A stretch of 64,000 nucleotides of DNA from Roseibium marinum (GCF_002906165.1 NZ_PPCN01000002.1:186001-250000), one strand, 5' to 3'; positions 8,046 to 17,002 are shown, counted from the first letter of the stretch. Notes: a model not told the origin generated them from the sequence alone. Numbers and translations are program-made.

Positions 8046-8357
8046 ATGCAAGTGAACCCCGTTTCCGCGATCCGCCCCTTGCGCATCCGGCAGAAGCCGG
8101 TCACCGCGTCAAATCCGGACAGGGCATCCGCCGCAGCCGCCCGGTTTGGTGAGATCGACGCACTCCCCGCGCATATCGCAGCCACCGCCCTGAAACGCGA
8201 CGCCCATCACGGCGCCCATTCCGAATACGCCGCGCAGCTTCTGGCGGGCCGCGACGCCTCCGCTGAAACCCATCTGGAACGGCGGCAGCATCTGGCACAA
8301 TATGCATCGGCAGCCGATAACGAGCGGAAATTCCATTCCTGGTCCGTATCGGTGTGA
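8046..8357 (+). CDS. Small conserved protein with V/M-x-VNPV N-terminus, paralogue 2 (103 aa)
   Basis: The protein starts MQVNPVSAIRPLRIRQKP, parallel to the start of the preceding gene. The rest is His- and Ala-rich (EIDALPAHIAATALKRDAHH) and differs from paralogue 1 in its C-terminal half. The start region CTTAAACATGCAAGTGAACC is nearly the same as the DNA at 7462-7482. No Shine-Dalgarno is evident for either gene, which also supports shared leader control. Function unknown. Confidence 0.55.
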   Translation: MQVNPVSAIRPLRIRQKPVTASNPDRASAAAARFGEIDALPAHIAATALKRDAHHGAHSEYAAQLLAGRDASAETHLERRQHLAQYASAADNERKFHSWSVSV

Positions 8358-8428
8358 CTTCTTGTCGGAGGCGAGACTTCCTGGTCTCTCGCCGAAGGCA
8401 AATGCGTCAACAGAACCGCAGGATCCGT

Positions 8429-9813
8429 CTAGTCCCCGATCCTCAGAAAACCGGCCAGGCCGGTTTTCTGGTGTTCGATCACGTGGCAATGGAACGCCCA
8501 GTCACCGGGATTGTCGGCAACAAGCGCGACTTCCATCGTTTCCTGCGAGCGGAGCAACGCCGTGTCCGTCACCAGCGGCGGCAACTCGCGCTTGTTCGAG
8601 CGCAGCAGTTTGAACGAAACGCCGTGAAGATGGATCGGATGATCGTTCGGCGTCTCGTTGCGCAGCCGCAGAATATAGGACTTGCCCAGTTTCAGCCGCG
8701 CCAGCGGATCGAAGGGGCCGGGCAGGTCGCCGGGCCAGGCGACGCGGTTGATCGACCAGAACGTATAGCCGAGCGATCCGCACTGGCTCGACTGCGGCGC
8801 ATCCCCTTCCGGAGACCAGCCAAAGACGAAATCCAGTATTTCCGCATTTTCAAGATCGGGTTCGGCGACAGGATTGGGCGGCAGAGGCTTCAGCTCGCGC
8901 AGATCCCGATGAAGACTTGATCCCTTCGGCCGGAACCGGGCCATGGTTTTCGCGCCGTTCGGCCGGTTCAGCACCAGGCGCACCTCTTCGCTCTCATCGT
9001 CCGGCACCCGCAGGGCTATGTCGGCGCGTTGACCGGGCGCGAGGATCAGGCCAGATGCCGGAAGCGGCACGGGCAGCGGATTGGAATCGAGCGCGATCAC
9101 CTGCGCCTCGGCCCCGGCAATCTCATAGGCACCCACCCGGGTGACATCGGTCACCGCCAGCCGCAGCCGCACGAGACTGCCCGCTTCCAGATCGTAAACC
9201 GGATCAACCTGCCAGTTGACGCTCGAGACGGTGCCATAGGTTCCGCCGCGGGCGGCGTTGCGGGGTTTGAAGAAATCGATGAACTGGCCGTCCCCGCCGA
9301 GACGGAAATCACGGATATTCAGGGGCAGATCCCGGTCGAAGCCAGGGTCCTGCGCCTCTTCCACCACAAGAACGCCCGTCAGCCCCCAGGCCATCTGCTC
9401 CAGCGTGTTGCAATGGGGGTGATACCAGAAGGTTCCGGCATCCGGCGGGGTGAACGCGTAGCGGAACGTCTGCCCGGCTTCGATGGGATACTGCGTCAGA
9501 TAGGGCACGCCATCCATCCGGTTGGCGATCCTCAATCCGTGCCAGTGAACAACCGAAGCTTCCTGAAGCGCGTTCGTAACGTCGATTGTCGTTTTCACAC
9601 CCTGTTTGAACCGCAAGACAGGTGGCGGTCCATCCGGGGAAAAACTCATCATCCCCGGGTAAGCGTCTCCGGCAGAATGCGATGATCGAGCCCGGCAAGG
9701 GTAAGAGCATGGTCGGCGGCCTGCGCCTGACCGGCAGCGAAGCTTCCGGCGGCGAAAGCCGCAAGGCTTGCGGCGCCGCCAAGCAGAAATTCTCGCCTCG
9801 AAGGACCGGGCAT
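8429..9813 (-). pseudogene. Multicopper oxidase, Tat signal and core separated by a frameshift
   Basis: The core frame (to about 9655) carries all the copper-site motifs: VVHWHGLR, WYHPHC, DHPIHLHGVSF and FHCHVIEHQKTGL, the last with Leu in the axial position. The start at 9813 (after GAGG) encodes MPGPSRREFLLGGAASLAAF, a twin-arginine signal peptide, and continues through HALTLAGLDHRILPETLTRG, then meets TGATGA. The core frame is reached only by adding one base near the G4 tract at 9653-9656 (read on the minus strand as CCCGGGGATG), after which LTRG-MMSFSPDG joins smoothly. Such enzymes are periplasmic laccase or CueO/bilirubin-oxidase-like oxidases that reduce O2 while oxidising phenols or metals. 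It is either a recent pseudogene, a slippery site or a sequence error. Confidence 0.75.
8444..8470. repeat. 27-bp palindrome inside the multicopper oxidase 3' end
   Basis: CAGAAAACCGGCC (8444-8456) and GGCCGGTTTTCTG (8458-8470) are perfectly complementary around a single A. It overlaps codons for the last copper motif. On the plus strand it ends in TTTTCTGG and could help stop transcripts coming from the small genes to the left. Confidence 0.6.
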
Positions 9814-9917
9814 CTGAAGACCTCATCTCATGCGGGCGCGTCCGGCCGCACTCAACACCCGGATTCCGGATTTCTCAAGGATCAAATTGACGCGGATGGG
9901 CACAGATGGCCGGCCGG

Positions 9918-11513
9918 TCAATACCCGGCCGCGTGCCCGTCCTTGCGCGGATCGGACCCGGCCGTCAGCAGGCGGCGGGTCTTGTCGATCATGATCGCCT
10001 GGCTGCCGCCGATCGGCTCGTGCGCCTGAACGACGGAGTGTCCCAGCGCTTTCAGACCGTCGAGCGTCGAGGACGGTATTCGTTTTTCCGCCTCCAGTTC
10101 ATGGCTGTCCATGTTGAAGAACATGCGCGGGAAATCGATCGCCGCCTGCACATCCATGCCGTAGTCGATGATGTTGGTCAGCACATGAGCGTGGCCGCAG
10201 GCCTGGTACTGACCGCCCATCACGCCGAAGGACAACCACGGTGCGCCGCCTTTCAGCACCATCGCCGGAATGATCGTGTGCATTGGCCGCTTGCCGCCGT
10301 CGATCGAATTCGCATGGCCCGGCTCCACCTTGAAGGACTTCCCCCGGCAATGCAGCAGGACGCCGCTGTCCGGCGCGACAATGCCGCTGCCGAAGCTGCT
10401 GAACAGCGAGTTGATGAAGGAGACCGCCAGGCCGTCCTTGTCCACCACGGTGAGATAGACCGTATCGGTCTGCGGCGCCAGATGAGCATGAGGAACGGAT
10501 GTCATCCGCCCGCCGGTGGAGATCTGCTTCGCCAGCCGGTCAAGATAGTCTTCGCCGATCAGATGGGAATGGCAGACATCCATGTAACCCGGATCGGTGA
10601 CGAACCTGTCGCGCACCCCATAGGCAAGCCGGGCTGCCTCCATTTCCAGGTGGAAGCGTTCCGCTCCGATGGGATCCAGCTTCTCCAGATCGAACCGCTC
10701 CAGAAGACCGAGCATGACCAGCGCGATGATGCCCTGGCCATTGGGTGGCAACTCGGCGACCGTGTGCCCCTTGTAGTCGCGCAGCACCGGCGAAACCGCC
10801 GTCGTGTGACAGGCTGCCAGATCGTCATGGGTCATCAGTCCGCCCCGGGAGCGAAGGGTGGCGACGATGTCGTCGGCGATGTCCCCGCCATAGAACGCGT
10901 CGGCGCCGCCTTCGGCGATTTTCTCCAGCGTATTGGCCAGGTGCGGATATTTCAGGATCGTTCCGGCTTTCGGCGCTTTGCCGTCAACCAGGTATCTGGC
11001 GGCCGACAGCGGATCGCCTGCGAGTTTGTCTATATCTTCCACCCAGTCATGGGCGACGCGCGGAGCGACCGGAAAACCCTCGCGGGCATAACGGACGGCG
11101 CGGCCGAACAGGGATTTGAAATCCCGCGTGCCATGGGCCTTGAGCAGGGTTTCCCAGGCCCGGATAGCCCCGGGAACCGTCACCGCGTGGGGCGAGGTAT
11201 CGGTGATTTGCGATATTCCGAGTTCGGACAGTTTTTGCGGCGTCGCTGCACGCGGTGCCGCTCCGGAGCCGTTGAAACCGGTCAGGCGGCCATCGGGTTC
11301 CATGACGATTGCGAAACAATCGCCGCCGATACCGGTCATATGCGGTTCGACGACACACTGCACCGCAACGGCGGCGATGGCTGCATCCACCGCGTTGCCT
11401 CCGCCCTGAAGAACTTCAAGCGCCGCGCTCGTCGCCAGGGGATGCGACGTGGACGCCATCGCTTCCCGCGCATGGACCGGAGACCGGCCCGGTGCCTGAA
11501 AATCGCGATTCAC
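9918..11513 (-). CDS. Gamma-glutamyltransferase family protein (Ntn hydrolase)
   Basis: A 531-residue single-chain precursor without a clear signal peptide. The N-terminal part has ATSAALEVLQGGGNAVDAAI, typical of the family, and the presumptive autocleavage and nucleophile Thr lies in PQTDTVYLTVVDKDGLAVSF near two thirds of the length, where family members split into large and small subunits. The family acts on glutathione and related gamma-glutamyl compounds or on acylated amides; this YwrD-like cytosolic type has uncertain substrate. The GTG at 11513 was chosen since GGAGGA lies six bases upstream and the upstream 12 codons look non-homologous. The multicopper oxidase follows about 100 bp downstream on the same strand. 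Confidence 0.85.
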   Translation of the reverse strand: MNRDFQAPGRSPVHAREAMASTSHPLATSAALEVLQGGGNAVDAAIAAVAVQCVVEPHMTGIGGDCFAIVMEPDGRLTGFNGSGAAPRAATPQKLSELGISQITDTSPHAVTVPGAIRAWETLLKAHGTRDFKSLFGRAVRYAREGFPVAPRVAHDWVEDIDKLAGDPLSAARYLVDGKAPKAGTILKYPHLANTLEKIAEGGADAFYGGDIADDIVATLRSRGGLMTHDDLAACHTTAVSPVLRDYKGHTVAELPPNGQGIIALVMLGLLERFDLEKLDPIGAERFHLEMEAARLAYGVRDRFVTDPGYMDVCHSHLIGEDYLDRLAKQISTGGRMTSVPHAHLAPQTDTVYLTVVDKDGLAVSFINSLFSSFGSGIVAPDSGVLLHCRGKSFKVEPGHANSIDGGKRPMHTIIPAMVLKGGAPWLSFGVMGGQYQACGHAHVLTNIIDYGMDVQAAIDFPRMFFNMDSHELEAEKRIPSSTLDGLKALGHSVVQAHEPIGGSQAIMIDKTRRLLTAGSDPRKDGHAAGY

Positions 11514-11638
11514 TGAATTCCTCCTGTCGATCTTTTCCGTTTTGCGCAAATTGCTTGTCGGCGAATACGCCTATTCTGCAACGCGCGATTCTGGTAGCAA
11601 ACCTTCATTGCGGCAGCACCTTAAGGAGAAGCGGCGAA

Positions 11639-12070
11639 ATGCGCAAACTCACTCTTTCAACAGCAGAGACAATCACTTCCGCCGCGTTTGAAAAAGCCGC
11701 GGAGCTGAAATTGAAGCCCCTGACGGTCGCGGTCCTGGACGCCGGCGGGCACACCATCATCCTCAAGCGTCAGGACGGTTCTTCGATCATGCGTCCGCAG
11801 ATCGCCTCCGGCAAGGCGATCGGTGCGCTGGCCGTCGGAACAGGAACGAGATGGTTGAATGCCAATGCGGAGTCACGGCCGCATTTTGTCAACGCCCTGA
11901 ACGGTGTTTCCGGAGGCGCCATCGTTCCGGTGCCCGGCGGCGTACTGATCAGGAATGCGGATGGTGAAACGCTCGGCGCCGTCGGCATCACCGGCGACAC
12001 CTCGGACAATGACGAAGCCTGCGCGGTTGCCGGTATCGAGGCGGTGAAGCTCGTTCCGGACTGCGGCTAA
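11639..12070 (+). CDS. GlcG/HbpS family (DUF336) protein
   Basis: A 143-residue protein covering the whole GlcG/HbpS-like domain: LKPLTVAVLDAGGHTIILKR, then the helix with SGKAIGALAVG and the end GAVGITGDTSDNDEACAVAG. The family includes haem-binding HbpS and the GlcG protein of glycolate loci, but most members have no proven activity. The start at 11639 follows AAGGAG. It diverges from the gamma-glutamyltransferase-family gene, sharing a 125-bp promoter region. Confidence 0.85.
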   Translation: MRKLTLSTAETITSAAFEKAAELKLKPLTVAVLDAGGHTIILKRQDGSSIMRPQIASGKAIGALAVGTGTRWLNANAESRPHFVNALNGVSGGAIVPVPGGVLIRNADGETLGAVGITGDTSDNDEACAVAGIEAVKLVPDCG

Positions 12071-12100
12071 ATCATCCCGGGTTCGGTTGAACGCCCCTAA

Positions 12101-12114
12101 TTGAGCGCGCTCAA
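12101..12114. repeat. 14-bp perfect palindrome
   Basis: TTGAGCGCGCTCAA is a perfect palindrome between the convergent GlcG-like gene and phaR. It could be part of a terminator for the former, although no T-run follows. Confidence 0.4.
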
Positions 12115-12160
12115 CCGGTATTCGGCTCAAGGCCGGAGGTGCGTTCGGGTCGGCGTCAAA

Positions 12161-12182
12161 CCGGGTCTGTGACCCGGACGTA
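12161..12182 (-). terminator. Hairpin directly downstream of phaR
   Basis: CCGGGTC (12161-12167) and GACCCGG (12171-12177) pair around a 3-base loop; on the minus strand it is followed by TTTG. It begins 6 bp after the phaR stop codon. The T-tract is weak. Confidence 0.45.
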
Positions 12183-12770
12183 TCAGGGTTTGTCGGAAAG
12201 CTGACTGATCTTCTTCTGCATTTCCTCAAGCTGGCGCTTCATATCGTCGAGATCCGAAGCACCCGCCTTGCCGGACTTTGCCTCGTCGGACGAAGTTTCC
12301 GAAGGCGCCCCCCCCTCACCGACCGGGAACGGCATGAACATTTTCATGGCCCGCTCGAAGATCTCCGTGTTGCGCTTGACCTGATCCTCGATGGCATCGA
12401 AGGCGGTAGCCCCGAACGCTCCGCTCATCTGTCCGCGCAGCTTTTCCTGTTCGTTCGTAAGCGACGTCATCGAATATTCCAGAAAGCTCGGCACGATTCC
12501 CTGCATGCTGTCGCCGTAAAAGCGGATCAACTGGCGCAGGAACGTCACCGGAAGCAGGTTCTGCCCCTTGCCTTCCTGCTCGAAAATGATCTGTGTCAGG
12601 ACGGACCGGGTGATGTCGTCGCCGCTTTTCGCATCGAAGACCACAAAGTCCTCTTCGCCCTTCACCATCACCGCCAGATCCTCAAGCGTCACATAGGTGC
12701 TGGTGCCCGTATTGTAGAGCCTCCGGTTGGCGTATTTCTTGATGATTGTCGGCTCGCTGGTTTTAGCCAT
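12183..12770 (-). CDS. phaR: Polyhydroxyalkanoate synthesis repressor PhaR
   Basis: A 195-residue protein. Residues 7-70 form the PHB accumulation regulator DNA-binding domain, with the hallmark IKKYANRRLYNTGTSTYVTL; the middle (SVLTQIIFEQE and LRQLIRFYGDSMQ) is the PHB_acc domain, and the Ser/Glu-rich tail ends in a predicted coiled coil. PhaR senses free PHB chains or granules and represses phasin and PHA genes. It faces phaA-phaB across a 297-bp divergent region, the classic arrangement, and probably regulates this region or itself. Confidence 0.95.
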   Translation of the reverse strand: MAKTSEPTIIKKYANRRLYNTGTSTYVTLEDLAVMVKGEEDFVVFDAKSGDDITRSVLTQIIFEQEGKGQNLLPVTFLRQLIRFYGDSMQGIVPSFLEYSMTSLTNEQEKLRGQMSGAFGATAFDAIEDQVKRNTEIFERAMKMFMPFPVGEGGAPSETSSDEAKSGKAGASDLDDMKRQLEEMQKKISQLSDKP

Positions 12771-12957
12771 TCGTCACTTCCGCCTGTCAGCCTTACGGCT
12801 CGTTTCCCATTTGACGACAAGACCTTCGCCGTTCTGCCGTCACCTCCGTACCTGAGACTAAGCCAATCATATCGGATCGTGCCACTCTTTTTATAGACGC
12901 CACCAAAAGGATGATGCCGCGAATGCGAAAACAGCCCGCCGATAAGGGGTGTTACGG

Positions 12958-12986
12958 TTGACACGAATGCTACTGCGGTTTCTAGT
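12958..12986 (+). promoter_or_regulatory. Predicted promoter of phaA
   Basis: TTGACA (12958-12963), a perfect -35 box, is followed after exactly 17 bases by TCTAGT (12981-12986). It lies about 80 bp upstream of the phaA start inside the phaR-phaA divergent region, and would be the natural target of PhaR. Confidence 0.5.
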
Positions 12987-13067
12987 CCATCCATCGTCAA
13001 GGGTCCCAAGTTTCCGTAGAGCCAACAGCCTGCTACGGCCAATCGACCTCAAGTCCTGGAGAGTATG

Positions 13068-14249
13068 ATGAGCGCTTCCACCGATATTGTCATTGTCAGC
13101 GCGACCCGCACGCCTGTCGGGTCCTTCAATGGAGCTTTTGCCAACACACCGGCGCATGATCTGGGCGCCCTCGTCATGAAGGCCGCCCTGGAAAAGGCCG
13201 GCGTGGAGGCGGGCGACATCGACGAAGTCGTCTTTGGCCAGGTGCTGACCGCGGGGCAGGGCCAGAACCCGGCACGCCAGGCCGCCATCAATGCCGGCAT
13301 CCCCGACAGCGCCACCGCATGGACCCTCAACCAGGTGTGCGGGTCCGGCCTGCGCACCGTCGCCATCGCCGCGCAGCAGATCATGGCCGGCGACGCCACG
13401 ATCATGATGGCCGGCGGCCAGGAAAGCATGTCGCTGTCCCCGCACTGCGCCCATATGCGCGCGGGTTACAAGATGGGCGACTACAAGATGATCGACACCA
13501 TGATCAAGGACGGCCTCTGGGATGCCTTCAACGGCTACCACATGGGTCAGACCGCCGAGAATGTCGCCCAGAAATGGCAGATCAGCCGCGAGCAGCAGGA
13601 CGAATTCGCCGTCGCATCCCAGAACAAGGCCGAGGCCGCGCAAAAGGCCGGCAGGTTCAAGGATGAGATTACACCGGTCACGGTGACCGAACGCAGGGCC
13701 GAGCGTGTGGTCGAGGACGACGAGTATATCCGTCACGGCGCCACGCTCGAAAGCGTTGCCAAGCTGCGCCCGGCCTTCACCAAGGACGGCTCGGTCACCG
13801 CGGCGAACGCTTCCGGCCTCAATGACGGCGCCGCCGCCCTGGTGGTCATGAGCGCGGCGGAAGCGGAAAAGCGCGGCCTGACCCCGCTCGCCCGCATCGC
13901 GTCCTGGGCAACCGCGGGCGTCGACCCGGCAATCATGGGCTCCGGCCCGATCCCGTCTTCCCGCAAGGCACTGGAAAAGGCCGGCTGGTCCGCCGCCGAT
14001 CTTGACCTTGTCGAGGCCAACGAAGCCTTCGCCGCCCAGGCCTGTGCCGTCAACAAGGACATGGGCTGGAACCCGGACGTCGTCAACGTCAATGGCGGCG
14101 CGATCGCCATCGGCCATCCGATCGGCGCTTCCGGCGCCCGCATCCTCACAACTCTGCTGCACGAGATGGTCCGGCGCGACGCCAGGAAAGGCCTCGCCAC
14201 CCTGTGCATCGGTGGCGGCATGGGCGTCGCCATGTGCCTGGAACGATAA
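13068..14249 (+). CDS. phaA: Acetyl-CoA acetyltransferase (beta-ketothiolase)
   Basis: A 393-residue thiolase. The acylated cysteine is in [12 protein letters not shown] near residue 89; [10 protein letters not shown] supplies the catalytic His and [11 protein letters not shown] the second active-site Cys. It condenses two acetyl-CoA into acetoacetyl-CoA, the first step of PHB synthesis. Two ATGs are adjacent (13065, 13068); the second has better spacing from GGAG. phaB follows after a 304-bp gap, larger than in most phaAB operons. Confidence 0.95.
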   Translation: MSASTDIVIVSATRTPVGSFNGAFANTPAHDLGALVMKAALEKAGVEAGDIDEVVFGQVLTAGQGQNPARQAAINAGIPDSATAWTLNQVCGSGLRTVAIAAQQIMAGDATIMMAGGQESMSLSPHCAHMRAGYKMGDYKMIDTMIKDGLWDAFNGYHMGQTAENVAQKWQISREQQDEFAVASQNKAEAAQKAGRFKDEITPVTVTERRAERVVEDDEYIRHGATLESVAKLRPAFTKDGSVTAANASGLNDGAAALVVMSAAEAEKRGLTPLARIASWATAGVDPAIMGSGPIPSSRKALEKAGWSAADLDLVEANEAFAAQACAVNKDMGWNPDVVNVNGGAIAIGHPIGASGARILTTLLHEMVRRDARKGLATLCIGGGMGVAMCLER

Positions 14250-14553
14250 TTGCTGGAGCATCCTGCGTTCAACTAACGCTCATGAGATGCTCTATCGTTT
14301 CAAGATCGATCAGCTTTTGGACGTTCGCTGATCCGGTTGACCTGGATCATGGCCGGTTACCCACCGGCCATGGCTCAACAACAGAAGTCAGGCAAAACCT
14401 GACCGCCAAGCACTGACCGCTATCCACAAACGCGGTCAGGCAGCTCGAAAAGACTAAAACCGATCAGCTTTCCGCTTTCATGTGGCTGCACATGAAAGCA
14501 GGTTGGTCAGAGAGCCCGAAGGGGCCGGAACCGGAAGTTGAGGAGGAAGGGGA
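14250..14553. other. Repeat-rich gap between phaA and phaB
   Basis: No gene is supported. It holds AGATCGATCAGCTTTTGGAC (14303-14322), a close copy of 4243-4262, and downstream GCTTTCATGTG/CACATGAAAGC (14472-14497), an 11-bp inverted repeat around GCTG. GATCAGCTTT recurs just before it (14462-14471). The gap looks like inserted repeat units splitting the phaA-phaB operon. Confidence 0.5.
14472..14497. repeat. Inverted repeat GCTTTCATGTG / CACATGAAAGC
   Basis: Eleven-base arms pair perfectly around GCTG. The core GCTTTCATGTG recurs in the palindrome at 52307-52322, downstream of htpX, suggesting a dispersed repeat family. It lies about 55 bp upstream of phaB and could affect its transcription. 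Confidence 0.55.
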
Positions 14554-15282
14554 ATGAGCAAGGTCGCATTGGTCACTGGTGGGACACGGGGCATCGGCGA
14601 AGCGATTTCGCGCGGTCTGAAGGACGCAGGTTACACTGTGGCGGCCACCTATGCCGGCAATACCGAAAAAGCGGAGGCCTTCAAGGCCGAAACCGGCATT
14701 CACGTTTACAAATGGGATGTTTGCGATCCTGAAGCCTGCGCCGCCGGCGTGGCCCGGGTGGAAGAAGAGCTGGGCCCGGTCGAGGTTCTCGTCAACAATG
14801 CCGGCATCACCCGCGACGGCATGTTCCACAAGATGGATTTCGATCAGTGGCGCGCGGTGCTGTCGACCAACCTCGACTCCATGTTCACCATGACACATCC
14901 GGTGATCAACGGCATGCGCGGCCGCAGCGCGGGGCGCATCATCAACATCTCGTCCATCAACGGCCAGAAGGGTCAGATGGGCCAGACCAACTATTCCGCC
15001 GCCAAGGCCGGCGTCATCGGCTTCACCAAGGCGCTGGCGCAGGAAAACGCCTTTAAGGGCATCACCGTCAACTGCATCTGCCCGGGCTACATCAACACCG
15101 AAATGGTCGCGGCCATGCCGGAAAAGGTGCTGGAATCGATCGTCGCCAACATCCCGGTCGGCCGTCTCGGCCATCCGGAGGAAATCGCCCAGACAGTCGT
15201 CTATCTTGCCTCCGACAGTGCCGCCTTCATGACCGGCTCGGTGCTCACGATCAACGGTGGCCAGTACATCGCCAACGGTTGA
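14554..15282 (+). CDS. phaB: Acetoacetyl-CoA reductase
   Basis: A 242-residue short-chain dehydrogenase. The NADPH motif TGGTRGIGEA starts at residue 8; NNAG occurs near residue 88; the catalytic Ser and the Tyr-x3-Lys are in ISSINGQKGQMGQTNYSAAK. The sequence matches PhaB rather than FabG, with the INGQKGQ segment characteristic of acetoacetyl-CoA reductases. It makes (R)-3-hydroxybutyryl-CoA for PHB synthase. GAGGAGGAAGG precedes the start. No phaC lies in the window, so the synthase must be encoded elsewhere. Confidence 0.95.
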   Translation: MSKVALVTGGTRGIGEAISRGLKDAGYTVAATYAGNTEKAEAFKAETGIHVYKWDVCDPEACAAGVARVEEELGPVEVLVNNAGITRDGMFHKMDFDQWRAVLSTNLDSMFTMTHPVINGMRGRSAGRIINISSINGQKGQMGQTNYSAAKAGVIGFTKALAQENAFKGITVNCICPGYINTEMVAAMPEKVLESIVANIPVGRLGHPEEIAQTVVYLASDSAAFMTGSVLTINGGQYIANG

Positions 15283-15315
15283 ACCAACGCACTTCAGGCA
15301 AGGTCCCCTGCTTGG

Positions 15316-15343
15316 AAAGGCGTCCGCTTCGGGCGCCTTTTCA
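15316..15343 (+). terminator. Rho-independent terminator after phaB
   Basis: AAAGGCGTCC and GGGCGCCTTT pair around GCTTC, followed by TCATTT. It lies 34 bp after the phaB stop codon. Confidence 0.75.
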
Positions 15344-15481
15344 TTTACGGGAGCGAAACTCCTGGCCTGCCGGCGGAAAGGCGGTTCCTCCGCCTGTAAC
15401 GAACCCGCAAAGCTTGACCCCGGCACCTGGCATCACCTATGTCCGGTGCATTGCAAGCCAGCAACGGGATGAGACACCGAG

Positions 15482-16123
15482 ATGGAATTCGAACACGGCC
15501 CGAACGATCCGACCCGCAAGGAAATATCGCCGCTCTTGAAACTGGCGCTGGAGCTCGGTCCGCTTGGCGTGTTCTTCCTGTTCAATGCCAGGGGGGAACA
15601 GATCGCGGCCGCGTTTCCCGCGCTGCAGGCGGTCGGCAAGCCGATCTTTCTGGCGACCGCCGCCTTCATGGTGGCCATCACCGTCTCGCTGATAGTGTCG
15701 CTGTGGCTGACCAGGCGCCTGCCGATCATGCCGCTGGTGTCCGGTGTCGTCGTGCTGGTCTTCGGTGCCCTGACGCTGTGGCTGCATGACGATCTGTTCA
15801 TCAAACTGAAGCCGACCATCGTCAATTGCCTGTTCGGCTCCATTCTTCTGGGCGGCCTGCTGTTCGGCAAGGCATTGCTCGGCTACGTCTTCGACAGCGC
15901 CTTCCAGCTGACCGACGAGGGCTGGCGCAAGCTGACTTTCCGCTGGGGCGTGTTCTTTTTCGTATTGGCCGCGATCAACGAAATTGTCTGGCGCAGCTTC
16001 TCGACCGATTTCTGGGTCAGCTTCAAGGTCTTCGGCATCCTGCCGATCACTCTCCTCTTCACGCTGACGCAACTGCCTCTGATCCAGAAACACGCAATCC
16101 CGGATAAACCCGGCGACGCTTGA
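15482..16123 (+). CDS. yciB: Inner-membrane septation protein YciB/IspZ family
   Basis: A 213-residue membrane protein with five or six hydrophobic helices. The start region [20 protein letters not shown] and the C-terminal [19 protein letters not shown] are diagnostic of the YciB (septation protein A) family. The N-terminus is cytoplasmic. Members affect cell envelope and division; the biochemical activity is not settled. It is transcribed alone between phaB and a convergent membrane-protein gene. Confidence 0.9.
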   Translation: MEFEHGPNDPTRKEISPLLKLALELGPLGVFFLFNARGEQIAAAFPALQAVGKPIFLATAAFMVAITVSLIVSLWLTRRLPIMPLVSGVVVLVFGALTLWLHDDLFIKLKPTIVNCLFGSILLGGLLFGKALLGYVFDSAFQLTDEGWRKLTFRWGVFFFVLAAINEIVWRSFSTDFWVSFKVFGILPITLLFTLTQLPLIQKHAIPDKPGDA

Positions 16124-16180
16124 AGCGGTCGTCCCCTGTGCGATTTTTCAACTGAGTGCGCGTGACGCGCAGTCGGGCTC

Positions 16181-16603
16181 TTAATGCATGTCCCCGTGCC
16201 CGAAGGACACGTCCCGGCGGGCACCGGTGATGGAGATGGAAAAGCCGGCGATCACGTCGATCAGGGCAATCGCCATCAGGATGAAGAAGACCGATGTCGC
16301 TCCTTCTTGCACCACCAGGAATTCCACCAGATAGGCGACAAACACCAGAACCGAGAACATGTGGTCGAGCAGCGCAGTCGTACCGATGCGCGTTGCTTTC
16401 AGGATTTCTATGAACAGAAAGAACAGGCCGGCGGTAATAAGCAGGTCGCTTGCCAGAAGCTCGAATGTCGTGCCGGAGACCATCGCGATACTGATCACCG
16501 GCCGGGCCCAGAAGGCAGGATCGGCTGCGCCCGCCGTGAAGGCAAAGGCGTTGTAGATCAGAAGTGCGAACAGCGTGAAAGGAATGGCGGAGAAAAGGCG
16601 CAT
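16181..16603 (-). CDS. Hypothetical four-helix membrane protein (140 aa)
   Basis: About four hydrophobic helices are visible: residues 3-20 (FSAIPFTLFALLIYNAFAF), 35-70, 82-100 (FSVLVFVAYLVEFLVVQEG) and 105-122 (FFILMAIALIDVIAGFSIS). The C-terminus is short, basic and His-containing. No known family was recognised. It is convergent with yciB and upstream of nothing on its strand. Its start at 16603 is plausible from the hydrophobic profile. Confidence 0.65.
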   Translation of the reverse strand: MRLFSAIPFTLFALLIYNAFAFTAGAADPAFWARPVISIAMVSGTTFELLASDLLITAGLFFLFIEILKATRIGTTALLDHMFSVLVFVAYLVEFLVVQEGATSVFFILMAIALIDVIAGFSISITGARRDVSFGHGDMH

Positions 16604-16734
16604 GCGGCGGCTCCCGGAATGAACGGACCCGGATTGGGTGGAACGCCGGGAGCTGACACGATCTTGAGGGCCAATTCAAGACGCTCCTCCATTCTAAAGT
16701 CGGAGGGAACGCTCATGTTGCAGCGCTCCGGACA

Positions 16735-16766
16735 AGAAAAAGGCCGGCCTGTCGAACAAGCCAGCC
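16735..16766 (-). terminator. Rho-independent terminator of rpmF
   Basis: On the minus strand GGCTGGCTTG and CAGGCCGGCC pair (with G-T pairs) around TTCGA and are followed by TTTTTC. It lies about 50 bp beyond the rpmF stop. Confidence 0.75.
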
Positions 16767-16816
16767 TCAATCCTGTTTTGCCATGCGGCGATCCGGCTCG
16801 AAAGCAAATCGGGGCT

Positions 16817-17002
16817 TTACGCCTCTTCTTTTGCAGTCAGGATCTGACGGCCCCGGTACATGCCGGTCTTCAGGTCAACGTGATGCGGACGGCGAAGTTC
16901 GCCCGAATCCTTGTCCTCGACGTAAGTCGGCTGCTTCAGGGCGTCCGTGGAACGACGAAAACCGCGCTTGGAACGCGACGTTTTTCTCTTTGGAACGGCC
17001 AT
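16817..17002 (-). CDS. rpmF: 50S ribosomal protein bL32
   Basis: Sixty-one residues starting [20 protein letters not shown], the L32 signature of alphaproteobacteria (no zinc-binding Cys set), ending ILTAKEEA. It belongs to the large ribosomal subunit. The start at 17002 is preceded by GGAGAAAATAAA. It is downstream of mtgA on the same strand with a 178-bp gap and has its own terminator. Confidence 0.97.
   Translation of the reverse strand: MAVPKRKTSRSKRGFRRSTDALKQPTYVEDKDSGELRRPHHVDLKTGMYRGRQILTAKEEA

Noticed and set aside
12891..14261. 456-codon frame opposite phaA
   Set aside because: It is the mirror of a high-GC thiolase gene and shows no protein family features.
14303..14322. attC- or transposon-type attachment site
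   Set aside because: The repeat lacks the paired ends and target duplications expected of such sites, so it is left as a dispersed repeat.
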